A stretch of DNA of 64,000 nt from Sarcophilus harrisii (taxonomy: Eukaryota; Chordata; Mammalia; Dasyuromorphia; Dasyuridae): assembly GCF_902635505.1 (NCBI RefSeq), contig NC_045431.1:2418001-2482000 (forward strand), read 5' to 3'. How positions within the stretch are numbered: position 1 is the stretch's first letter; every line of letters begins with the position of its first letter. The notes under the pieces were generated by a model. That model saw only the letters and a list, made by a program, of their open reading frames with translations, had not been told where the DNA came from and did no database searches. Of the stretch, positions 24,845 through 35,240 are shown piece by piece. The position numbers were made by a program, and so were the translations under genes.

Positions 24845-26498
24845 GTAAGATTTTAATTATGACTTGTATAAAATATTCTGAATGACCATGCTCTTGTCTA
24901 GCTTCACCCCCACTCAGCTTGAAATGCTCAATAATTGGGAGTCTGATAGGGTATCTTAGATCAAAGGGAAAGGTTCAGAGATCCCAGCAGGGACACACCT
25001 GTTTGGGCAATGTTAAGGGAGCATGGACCTGCGGGTGTCAGAAAGACCTGAACTCTATTCCAGCCTCAGACCCTTACTAGCTGTGAGATCCTGGGCAGTC
25101 ACTCACCCTTTGTGTGCCTGTAAAAACCTTTCACGGCTGTTATGGTCAAGGAACTTTGTAACTATAAAGTAACTGAGCACAATGCCTGGCACATAGTAGT
25201 GCTGTGATGTTAGAATCCTAGTGTTAACTCAATGGAATTGTACAGTGCTTATTGGTTCACACCTTAGAGCGAATACTTACAAAGTGATGTCAGATGGTAC
25301 TTAGCAAATCCTCTACTCACTAATGTATTTAAGTACTCATTGGAGTTCACACTTTTGGGAGATTTACAAGTCAGTATTCAGTATGAGATTCTCAAGTCAG
25401 AAACCCATAATCCCACTCTCAGATCCCATAATCCCCACAACTCTGTGAATCCTGGATTAGTATCATTATTATTACTGAGAAGTATGATAGTGGCATTTTA
25501 GAATGAATGATTGATGTGTTCGATAGTATTTTGTATATTTAATATATTAAGATAGGAATTGACATTTTAAATTTAAATCTGTTAAAATGTATTTTTATAT
25601 TTAAGGGGTGATGAATACAAAAAACACGTGAAGTGCATCACTGAAGATCAGAAATATGGTGGCAAAGGTTATGAGGTCAAAACTAGCAAAGGAGATGTGA
25701 AACAGCAGGAGTGGATTCAGGTAGAATTCATCTTATTTTGTACTGTGCCGTGTGGAGATGAGAGTGGTGATGGTGGTGGTTGTGCTTGGGATGCCAGGAC
25801 TGCTGATGTGTCTGTGATTCTGAGGCAAAGGATGCTTGTTGACAGAGAGGCTTTGGTGAGGAGAAAGAGGAAGGAGACAGAAAATTAGTAATTACATCAC
25901 TTTCCCACTCAATACTTACTGCTCCAAACACCCTTTCCCCTTAAAGATGGTCAGTACTGTAACGGGTAGTGAAATCTCACACTCTGGGACACTAGCCCTT
26001 TGAATAACTACTATTGGCTCTTTGGAAAGATAAGTTTGTTGACAGATTTTTATCACCAGATGGATTTCCTAAATCACTTCTCCAGGAAATGTCATTCATT
26101 TGGCATTTGTGGAACCAAGTGGTAGGAGTCAGAAATAGACAAGCTGATGGGGGAGAAGACAGATTTACACTCAAGAAAAGATGAAAAGCAGTGAGAATAT
26201 AGTTGTAGGAATGGAAACAAGCTCCCCCTGACAGTCCACTACAGTGAAACCAGTGCTGGCAATGCAATCCGAGGACCCTGGGTTCCAATCCCCAGGAACT
26301 TGTTTAATGCCATTTCCTCCAGTGGGAAATGAAAGAATTGCCCCCAGTCGCTTCTGAGCACCTTTTTACTCTAGAAATAGGATCATAAGAACCCTCTGAC
26401 TTAATAAACAACATTATCTCTGATTCTTCAGACCTTACTGATTCTAACTCAAGGAAATCAGTTTAAATCAGGGGTTCTTGGTGGGAGTGGAAGTGGGA

Positions 26499-26544
<46 letters not shown>

Positions 26545-29500
26545 TAACCCTTTCTCAGAATGGTGTTTTAATATACCTAAAATTACAAAGGAAAACAATT
26601 ATGTTAAAGTTGTAAGAATAATTTTTTTTAAGTTTGTGAATCCCAGGTCAAGAGCTGTTGATTTCAAGGATGCTCTGTGATGTTAACCATTTGCCCAGAT
26701 GTTTTATTATTCATGAGAAGGCCACATATTCATTAACAGGTCTTTGTGACCTTGGCAAGCAAGATTAAGGCCGGCACTGATTTCAATCATCTTGAGTTTC
26801 TACTTGGGTTAGGTTTGGATTTGCTGCTTTTGTGTCACTACTCACGTTTGCTGTCTCTCTTAACTTCTTTTGCAGAAGATTCATGAGGTGATGAAGAAAC
26901 CTAGTGTTAGTCCCAAATTGCGGGAGATTTTAGAAAAAGTTAGTGGTTTTGACAATATTCCAAGAAAAAAGGCCAAATTTCAGGTAAGTTGTTGAAATCA
27001 CTTCCTCATAAAAGTGAAAAAGAACATTCTGTAGTCTCAAAGTCCATGGGCACGTCGGGGTTATTTTTTTTGTTTGTTTTGTTTAAGATTGAAGCACATT
27101 TTCTCATTAAGTTCCCAGCTAGCCCAGAAAATGTCTTTAAGCCACAAGGTCACACATGGAATTTATTTTACAGTACAGAGTTTTAGTGGAGAAGCCACTT
27201 TCAGACTTTTACCTTAAAAATATTGAAGAAGTCTTGGAGGTTAGGTAAGAGAGACACATGGGAGCAGAGGCATTCTCATTGATTAGATACATCGAGGGAA
27301 TCCAGCTTCTCAGGGCTGCTCTTGTGAACCTATGGATTCCTCCTAAGTGCTTTCCCTTGTCACCAACCTTACTGAGTTTGTTTTAGGTGTTGATGGCAAT
27401 TTTCAGTGACAGCTGAGGTGGATGTAAAATAAATTCATTTGGATTGGGATTAGTATGAAATCATAGTGGGCCAAGTTCTGAGGTGAAAAGCAGGAGAGAG
27501 ACTTTAGGTTGGGGGAGAGACAGTTTTTGGGAACTGGAGTTGCCGATCCCCTCAGTATAGACCTCCGGAGAGCCTTATGTTCAGCTGCCCTGTACCCTGC
27601 CCCGGGCATGAGGTGTTAAAGACGGGGATTTCACAGCCATCAGCAGTCCGGGAGAGGAGACGCCAAAATGGTGAGCAGCGGCAGGGGAAGAGCAGGAGTG
27701 CCACGACTACTGGCCTGGGCAGAGAAAGTGTATGGCCCATGGTCGTTTTTCTGGAGGAGGTGATCACGCAATAACTCTGAATGTCTTTTCTTGGCAGAAT
27801 TGGATGAAGAACAGTTTAAAAATTTACAATGACTCTCTTCAGGAGCAGGTGTGGGATATCTTTTCTGAAGCTACCAGAAATGTAAGTCATACCTGAATTA
27901 GGTAAAGTTTAAAAGGATCAGTGGTTGGGAAGTGTTGGTTTCTGCTTTGGGGGTGATGGTCTTCTGTAGAGATCGTTTGTGTCTGACAATCTGTGCGTAA
28001 CCACAACCTGTGTGTAACCACAACCTGGGCGACTGTGCTGGAGGGAGGGTTTTTCTGAGGGCCTGGGTGAGCAAGACCTTGAACATCAAACGTGTCCCTG
28101 GGACAGGCCACAAAGTGCAGAGCTGATCAGGTCCGGTGTACAGGTGTAACGTGCCCTCGCATTAACCAGCTTATCCTTTGAATCAAGGTGGTTTGGATTT
28201 TGTTCATTCTGATTGTAAGCTGTGTTATTAGTAGGAAGACTTTTCTTACCAATTATTCGTTACCGTTTTGTTGGTAAACACCCATGACATCGGCAGTCTA
28301 TACGTCTTCATTTTCCTTGGTCAGAGTGGTGTTGGGTACTCAACTTGTTTTATGCTGTTGAAGACAAACTCATGTGCCTTAATACACAAATACTTTACAA
28401 GCGGAATACATTTTCAGCTGACATTGCTAAGTCATTTTGGTCCTGGCAAAGTCTTTCAGAAAATAAACTTAATGTTTAATTCAGAAAAAAAAATTGGGGA
28501 AGTTTTTTGTATCTGTCCAATTCGACATCTGGAATGAGCCATCACACATCTCGTTTTCAGTCGGCTAAAGGGGTAGTTGAGGGAAAGAAACGCTTTAGGC
28601 TCTTTGCAGCTGCCAAGAGGAAGCCTTTAGGCTACAAGAAACAAGAAGAGGCTTGAACTAGTCCCCTGGTCTGGGTAGTGGGGAGCTCATTCCTTCCAGG
28701 GAGGAAGGGGCCAAGAGCTGGTGTGGTTGGGACGGCCGTTGGCCACTTGTCACCTTCCTTGCGGAACCTCTGTCTCTGACCGCTGGGGATGGTGAGGAAG
28801 GTAGGCATTTCTAGGTTTTTCCACATGTTTTAGATAAGGAAGCGGCTGGAGAAACATTAAGCGACTTGCCTGATATCATGGCTAGCAAGCGACAGAAGCG
28901 GGCCTCGGAACCAGGGCTTTGGCTCTCTCTGCCCTAAACAAACTCTTCCTCTGAGTTCTAAGAAATGTTGGGGTGGGAGGAGAGCAATATTGAATTGTGT
29001 TTTTCCCCCCAATAACAAGGGACCAAATACAAAAGAACAAGAGAAACACCCTCTCAACCAGGTGGAGAATCAGCACTCGGAAAACAAAGTCAAGGCAGCT
29101 CCCCCAGAAGGCGGTGAGAAACCAGCCGGCCAGCCGGAGGTCAAGAAGAACAAAAGGGAACGCAAGGAGGAGCGGCAGAAGAGCCGGAAAAAGGAGAAGA
29201 AAGAGCTGAAGCTGGAAAACCACCAAGAAAACTCCAGCGACCCGAAATCCAAGAAGCGCAAGAGGGCCCAGGCAGAAGGGGATGCCGGGAGGGAAGAGAA
29301 GCCAGAAATCAGCAATGCAGAAAAGCGGAAAAACAAGAAGAAAAAAGCCAAGAAGGAGTGTGCGCCGGACGCTGAGGTGAATGGTGATGGAAGTCAGGAC
29401 GGCGAGAGGATGGCGGAAGAGGCGCCCAGAGCGCCCGAGAAGCGGAAACGAAAGCACTCAGAAGGTAAGTGGCAGGAGGAGTCGGGGGTAGGGAGTTTGA

Positions 29501-31537
29501 TGGCCCCCTGGGGGACGGTAGGAGTGACCCTGCTGTGCTTTCATTTTTTACACTTAGAAGAGGCCGATTCCAAGAAGAAAAAAATGAGACCCACAGAAGA
29601 GGCGAGTGTAGGGGACGAAGAGGCCGAAGCACCCGTGAAAGGTATGGGCCCGCGGCGTGCAACCAAAGGCGGCCGTTGTTTGGGAAACTTGGGAGCAGGG
29701 GCCTGGAAGGGCCAGAGGCTCGGGACAGGATGGGTGACATCACAGGAAGTGCAGGGAACGGGGCGATTGGTGGGAAGTTTTTGGTGACGGGGCGCACCCC
29801 TCCAGAAGCAGGGGGTGCTCGTGTTGGGTGTGACTACAAGGCTCGGAGGTGACGTCCTTGGTGACCCGACTCCCTTGTGTTGAGGCGCATTCCCCAGGGT
29901 CAGCTTAAGTTCTTCCAGCGATAATAGGCATCTGCAGAGACTAGCAGGAGAACCCTGGCAGGCTTATAATAGGGTCTATCAGCCAGTGGGGCAGGACGGA
30001 CAGGGTCCTTCTGTCTTTAGCATGCCTCGCCTCCCCCTTCTGGGAGGGGCCCGAGGACCACTTAGGACCAGTCAGGAGGCAAGGTGATGAACAAGGTGAT
30101 GTGGCTAAATGGGGGGCAGGCAGGGCCTTGTGAAGGACTTGGGGGGGATTTCTGATCACCCACAGACTGCAGGGAGGTGCAGAGAATGCCCTTGTCTGTC
30201 TGTTGTGAGGCTTCTGTGAGGGTTTGTGGTGTGCCCGCCGGGCGGGCTCCCAGAGCGCCTGCTTGCAAGCTTTCCGCAGGAAGGGGCCCAGGCACCCACA
30301 GCCTCTGCCAGTGTTTGCTGCTGCTCTGGCACCTTGGCCGCCAGGAGGTGGGGCGAGGGACCGTGTGTCGGCCTTGGGGGAGCCCAAGACGGACAGGCCG
30401 CACCCTCATCCAGCTGCAAGAGAGCGCGTTGCAGCCTTTTCCCAGAGGAGTTGGCTCGTGGTCACTGTCACAGCCGCCCAACCAGCCTTGTTTGTGCAGC
30501 AGGTGTTTTACTTACACACACATTACAATATTCTGTACAATTCATCACATTTTAGGGAAATTCAACTGGAAAGGAACTATCAAAGCTGTTCTGAAACAAG
30601 CTCCGGACAATGAAATATCGGTTAAAAAACTAAGGAAAAAGGTACGGGATGTGAAATTAGCATCGCTGACGAACTGGTTACCTTACCTCCAAATCCCCCG
30701 GTCTTTTGTGCTGTGTAATCTGTGCGATCTGTTAACTTTCCTGGTAACAACGGGTCGGGGAAAGAAAGAAGCACTGTGTGAGCGCCTACTCTGTGCCAGG
30801 GACCACGCTTAAGATCTGGTTTCACGCTAACCCCATGAGCGGTCTTGTTAATATGTCTGTCCCCCTTCCACAGTGCAGAAAAATGGGGCAAAAAGATTAA
30901 GTGACTTGGCCGGAGTCACTGGGCCGGAAGGGGGCCGGTGTTTCTGTCACCTCACACCCTTTGGTTCCGAGCTCCCACACTGGGCATTCACTCCCGGATT
31001 CATAATGTGTTAGTGTTCCATTTCACAGATGAGCAGACTCAGTCTTAGAACAAGTACATGCTTTGCCAGCGTCGCCCTGCCAGGACTCCTCCAGCCCTAG
31101 CTGTGTGACCCTGGAAAAGTCCCTGAACTGGTGTCTGCATCAGTTTCCTCATCTGTAAAATGGAGGCGATGGCCCCTCCTCCCAGGAACGTGCGGGTCAG
31201 GTGCACCATTTGTGGAGTGCTTAGTCCACACCCCGGGCCCAGAGCACCAGGGAGCCCGGTCAGTGCCCGTTCTGCCTCGGGGTGGTTTTCTCTCAATGTT
31301 TGTTGCCGTTTGCCCCGCGGCCCTAGTCCCAAGCTGACTTGTTAGAGAATCGGGAAGCTTTTGGGATGGGGGTCCATTTGACGTTCTTTTGTTTACATGA
31401 AGGTTTTAGCGCAATACTACGCCATGACCAGCGACCACCACAAATCGGAAGAGGAACTGCTTGTCATCTTTAACAAGAAGATCAGCAAGAACCCCACCTT
31501 TAGGCTCTTAAAGGAAAAAGTCAAACTTTTGAAATGA
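24723..31537 (+). CDS. LYAR: LYAR, cell growth-regulating nucleolar protein (whole coding span)
   Basis: Eight coding exons: 24723-24844, 25606-25720, 26876-26983, 27798-27881, 29020-29464, 29558-29641, 30556-30641 and 31403-31537, total 1179 nt, 392 residues plus stop (human 379). All introns are GT-AG and all phases join. The N-terminus MVFFTCNACGESVKK carries the first LYAR C2HC finger (C6, C9, H21, C25) and a second one (C33, C36, H48, C51). The middle is very rich in Lys and Glu (about residues 170-310), typical of nucleolar localisation and coiled-coil binding. The last 73 residues form the conserved C-terminal domain (FNWKGTIKAVLKQAPDNEIS to FNKKISKNPTF). LYAR works in the nucleolus in ribosome biogenesis and cell growth, and also binds DNA, for example at globin promoters in human. 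The zinc ligands are intact, so it looks functional. Confidence 0.95.
25020..25210 (+). mobile_element. MIR-like SINE in a LYAR intron
   Basis: Contains CAGAAAGACCTGAACTCTAT, CTTACTAGCTGTGAGATCCT, GGGCAGTCACTCA and the 3' words ATGCCTGGCACATAGTAGTG, in the standard MIR order. Confidence 0.65.
25606..25720 (+). CDS. LYAR: LYAR coding exon 2 (second C2HC finger)
   Basis: Encodes GDEYKKHVKCITEDQKYGGK and on to QQEWIQ. The acceptor is AT-rich (TATATTTAAG) and the donor CAG|GTAGAA. Confidence 0.95.
26501..26543. repeat. (TG)16 followed by (AG)n microsatellite
   Basis: A pure TG run of 32 bases, then GAGAGAGAGAG, in LYAR intron sequence. Confidence 0.95.
26876..26983 (+). CDS. LYAR: LYAR coding exon 3
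   Basis: 108 nt, phase 0 on both sides. Encodes KIHEVMKKPSVSPKLREILE and on to PRKKAKFQ. Acceptor CTTTTGCAG, donor CAG|GTAAGT. Confidence 0.95.
27798..27881 (+). CDS. LYAR: LYAR coding exon 4
   Basis: 84 nt, phase 0. Encodes NWMKNSLKIYNDSLQEQVWD and IFSEATRN. Acceptor TTCTTGGCAG, donor AAT|GTAAGT. Confidence 0.95.
28828..28925 (-). mobile_element. MIR-like SINE fragment
   Basis: TAGATAAGGAAGCGGCTGGA followed by TTAAGCGACTTGCCTGATAT fits the minus-strand MIR 3' region. Diverged. Confidence 0.5.
29020..29464 (+). CDS. LYAR: LYAR coding exon 5 (Lys/Glu-rich)
   Basis: 445 nt. Encodes a highly charged stretch with blocks like KKNKRERKEERQKSRKKEKK and KRKNKKKKAKKE. The donor is GAAG|GTAAGT. The acceptor AATAACAAG lacks pyrimidines in its last 9 bases; the pyrimidine run (TTTTTCCCCCC) lies just upstream. 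The first bases of the exon are therefore slightly less certain than elsewhere, but the frame is fixed by both neighbours. Confidence 0.9.
29558..29641 (+). CDS. LYAR: LYAR coding exon 6
   Basis: 84 nt. Encodes EEADSKKKKMRPTEEASVGD and EEAEAPVK. Acceptor TTTTTACACTTAG, donor AAAG|GTATGG. Matches human DSKKKKM with a diverged acidic tail. Confidence 0.92.
30556..30641 (+). CDS. LYAR: LYAR coding exon 7 (C-terminal domain start)
   Basis: 86 nt. Encodes KFNWKGTIKAVLKQAPDNEI and SVKKLRKK. Acceptor CACATTTTAG, donor AAAAAG|GTACGG. Strongly conserved with human. Confidence 0.95.
30765..30935. mobile_element. MIR/L2-like repeat fragment
   Basis: TGTGTGAGCGCCTACTCTGT then GTGCCAGGGACCACGCTTAA, later AAAAAGATTAAGTGACTTGG. 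Old and diverged; the exact family was not determined. Confidence 0.45.
31085..31215 (+). mobile_element. MIR-like SINE fragment
   Basis: TAGCTGTGTGACCCTGGAAA then ATCAGTTTCCTCATCTGTAA and AATGGAGGCGATGG, the canonical MIR 3' half. Confidence 0.65.
31403..31537 (+). CDS. LYAR: LYAR last coding exon
   Basis: Encodes VLAQYYAMTSDHHKSEEELL and the end LLKEKVKLLK, with TGA at 31535-31537. The acceptor ACATGAAG is preceded by a T-rich run. The end matches human except for one or two residues. Confidence 0.95.
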   Translation, partial: VLAQYYAMTSDHHKSEEELLVIFNKKISKNPTFRLLKEKVKLLK

Positions 31538-31732
31538 ACACCTTCCTCCTTCCTTCAGGAATGCCCTGCGCTCCTGCCTCCTGCCTCCGCCATCCATCAC
31601 GATTTGTAAAACAGTTGGAGAACTTGACAGCTACTCCCATTTCGTGTTGTTGTTATTTTTTAAATGTTAAGGAAAATGTATATTTTTGGTAGAGCTTTTA
31701 ACTGAAAATAAAGATAATTGCTGGCCATTCTT
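31538..31732 (+). other. LYAR: LYAR 3' UTR
   Basis: Short 3' UTR ending after AATAAA at 31707-31712. The cleavage point is estimated. Confidence 0.7.
31707..31712 (+). terminator. LYAR poly(A) signal AATAAA
   Basis: Perfect hexamer 170 bases after the stop codon, in an AT-rich context. Confidence 0.75.
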
Positions 31733-33689
31733 CTAACTTTCTGATCCAGAAAATGACTGGAGCTGAAAAAGTACGAATTTATTTATTAGAATCTACTGTT
31801 AACTTGGCAGCAATTAAACCCAGTAACAGTGACATGACATGCCTTATACAGCGAGATGGGAATTGTAATTCCATTTAATTGAAGTACTTTTTAATTCTTT
31901 TCAAGCATTTTGAATCTAGCAGGAATTCTCTGTGAACTTGGTGGCAGTTCCCCCCCACGTATGTGTGAGGGCGTTGTGGGATTCTGTCTAGGAATGAATG
32001 ACAACCATATTTTGTCTTTTGTATATTTGAAGAGATGCCCCTCACCATCAGTGGGATGCTTTGGCTAATTATTTCCATCGATACTGGTGGATTTGCGTCC
32101 TCCCATCCACAGACTCTTGTGCCTTTGTGACGAAGGGCACAGATTGGAGAGATGGTTGGATGGGGTTCGATGGGAAGGTGATTGGCCCACTTGGGATCGA
32201 TCTTCGGACATTTCTCTGAGCTCCTGAGGTAGAGGTGGGAGGGGACGGTAGCTCTGATGGAGATTGTGGTTGTGGGTGGCCACTCACACCCATCTTTTAC
32301 TTCAGAGAGAGAATCCACTATAAGCTGTTCAAGCAGATTTTTAGTAAATGGCTGATGAAGAGCCACTCAAAACAAAAATGGGGTGCCGGACACTGGGGAA
32401 AACAAGTTCGGAAAGTTAGCGGAGTGCTTCTTGGGCTCGGGAGGACTGTATAGTAGTTGAGAAGTGAGGCATTGTCTGGATCATCTCTGACTTTGTCTAC
32501 CCAGATCCCGTAGGGAGGGGGTACAATGGTTGGGTGGGTCTGAGAGAGCCAGGAGGTAGGGATTGAAAGTCCAGAACCTGGGAGGATTTGGGCAGGGCAG
32601 ATCAGGAATTTTCTCTACCCAAATTAAGTAACATGAGCTGCTAAAGAACCTGGATATAAAAGGCATAGGAGACTCCGATAAAGTACTTTTCACCACGCAG
32701 ACTTAGGAAGAGGATGCTTTAAAGATAAACTAGGCAGTTTTGACCATATAAGAATTTTAGTGTTTGCATAAATAAAATCAAGTCAAAATCTGAAATCCCA
32801 AAGTTAAAATATCAAAAAGAGAAGAAATTTTCTAAAGAATTTTAAAGTAAAAAATAAATACATGAAACATGACCGTAGTAGAAATGCAAGTTAAAAGAGC
32901 TTGGTTTTTACTTTGCTGTAAAATGACAATGACGATGAAAATAGGTGCAGTTAGTGGGAAGGTAGACACTGGTGCATTGTTGGCTGACCTGCGAAGTGGT
33001 CCAGCTGCTCTAGATTTCAAAAAATAGCTCCGTACTCTGACCTCACAATAAGAAACTTACATAATAGCCATATGCTGAGCACTGTGCTAAGTTCTGAGGC
33101 TCAAAATGGGAAAGCAAGAGAAGTCTGCTTTCTGGGAGCTTATATGTAGGAGATAGGTAGGTCAGCTACAAGTTGGATGGAAAGATCCCGTAGTCCTTAG
33201 CTACAGGTCCTCTCTGGTGTCAAGGCATTTGACTGTACTAGGATTTTGGTGGTGAGAAGTTCCTTTTCCGGACCTGCTGAAGAGCTGGGGCTGCTTTTAC
33301 TGAGGCAGTTGCCCGGAGAATAGCCACAGGGGTTGGGTTATGGCCTGGTGCGTTCTGTGAGTGGATTAATCTAACACTAGCTACATCCTGTGTCTCACAG
33401 TGCCTTTCTGTTTCCAGCCGGCTTGCCTGCCCCTTGAGTACTAGTTGGCAATTGGTAGGGATGGCTAGACCATTCTCCACGAGTTCTTTCCCTGTGTTAT
33501 GACTTTGGAGCCTGGGCAAGAAGCAAGGTTTGTGGTTTGGGATATATTGGGACTATTGGCCATAGAGTGTATCCCATAGAAAGCAAATACAGAAATTTTA
33601 AAATCTAATACTTGCCCATATATTTACAGGATCACTCTTAAAAACTGGAGCCAAAATGGGAGTCCATAGATTGGACCGTGGCTAAAAAC

Positions 33690-34060
33690 AAAGATGGCAA
33701 GAGACATGGAGAAATGAATTGAGGTATTTAGAGAAAGATGGGAAGATGCGTGTGAAATGATGCAGAGAGAAAAACAAAACCAAGAGAATGATAATACACA
33801 AATAACTACAGCAATGACAGAATCACTGAAAGGAATTGTTAGTAATGGAAAAACAAGCCAAGGTTCCAGAAAAGGAATCGTGAAAGGCCTCTCCTTTTAG
33901 CACAGAGATGGGAGAGAAATAGGACCAAAAAAATGTACATTTTGCCAAGTACAACCACTGTATTGGATGTTTACTAATTGTTTGTCTAAATCAGGCGTGG
34001 GGTTGGAATTGAAATGATTGATGTAAAGACAAAAAAATAAATGTGTATTTTTAAAATTTT
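33690..34060 (+). mobile_element. L1-type 3' UTR fragment, diverged
   Basis: GGTATTTAGAGAAAGATGGG, then GTGAAATGATGCAGAGAGAA, CAAAACCAAGAGAATGATAA and CAACCAAGGTTCCAGA-like words follow the order of a marsupial L1-type 3' region (parallel to 62591-63010) but are strongly diverged. Confidence 0.5.
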
Positions 34061-35062
34061 ACAAAGTTATATTGTTTCAATGGAAAAAAGACCCACAGTG
34101 GCAAAATCAGGGATTCTTAACAATAATGAAGTACAATGTGTAACATACTAATCAATGCTACTTCAAAATCTTGATTCCTAATCTTAGGATCATCATCTCA
34201 TCAGCTCATAATTACCTAGTGATTTAAAAAATAATTAGTGTGTTTTAGTCAAGGTGTATTCTCAATTCCCGGTTCAGTTTTCATTGTCCAAAATTGATTT
34301 GTCCATATTGCCTTATATTCTTCAATCATTTCTCTTTGAAAATCTTAAACATTTGTTTTTGTCAACTTTTTTTCCTTTGAAACCTAACAAATATTTGAAC
34401 TGAGTCCACTTAAAACAGTTTGGTTTGAAATTCTAATCTTAGGCTGCTTCAAAGCTGGTTTTGAGGAACTTTTTCAAAAAGTTCATAGCTTTTGGTTTGT
34501 GTAGCACCAACAGACCCAGTGGATTATGCCCGTTATTTACCCTGGATAGAGTTGGTGAAGTGCTTTGCAAGCTGCAACCCTTTCCTTCTGAGGGAGTTTA
34601 GGGACTGCATATTAAACCAGAGTAAAGGATAAGACGAGGGGCTGGGGAGAGCTACTGTACATGTGCAGTGTTTGAGCCCCTTCTCCTAATTGCGCTTTTT
34701 AGAAATCACCAGAACACGTCCTCAGTGTGACTTTTTTCCTTGCCATTAGGGATGGGGAGGTTACTACATTTCTCTAGGCTACTTGGAGGAAGTGTTACTT
34801 TTTATTGAATTTCAAATTTCACTGGAGGGAAGCTTTCTGATTGTAGTTTCTCCTTGAAATGGGCTTTGGGAGTGAGAGGAGCTAGTCCACAAATTCCATT
34901 GTCTTTTTACTATGGCAGAAGGGTTCTTGGTGAGTCACATGGGGACTGGAAAAGTGAATGAATCCTTCAATCCTGAGACGTGCCAGGAGCATAGCACATC
35001 TCTGAGATACTAGGTGAGGACACGGACAAGAGGAAAGCACTTCTGTTCCTCATTCCAGTCGG

Positions 35063-35240
35063 GTTTCTTGGGGGTTTCGTGGCAGAGACACAAGTGGCTT
35101 GCCATTTCCTTCTCCAGCTTCTTTTACAGGTGAGGAAAGTCAGGCAAACAGGGTAAAGTGACTTGTTCCGGGTCCAGCTAGTTTGTGTCTGAGACAGGTT
35201 CGAATTCAAGATGAGTCTCCTTAATGAGCTCCAGGCTGCC
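35063..35240 (-). mobile_element. tRNA-derived SINE with RTE-like tail
   Basis: The plus-strand text GGTTTCTTGGGGGTTTCGTG, GCCATTTCCTTCTCCAGCTT, GGTAAAGTGACTTG and GACAGGTTCGAATTCAAGAT is the reverse of the marsupial SINE whose tail resembles RTE/BovB 3' ends. It ends in GGCTGCC, the reverse of the box A side. Confidence 0.7.

Noticed and set aside
28882-29457. 191-codon Leu/Phe-rich minus-strand open frame
   Set aside because: It is the reverse complement of the Lys/Glu-rich LYAR exon; AAG/GAG codons read backwards give Leu/Phe. Not a gene.
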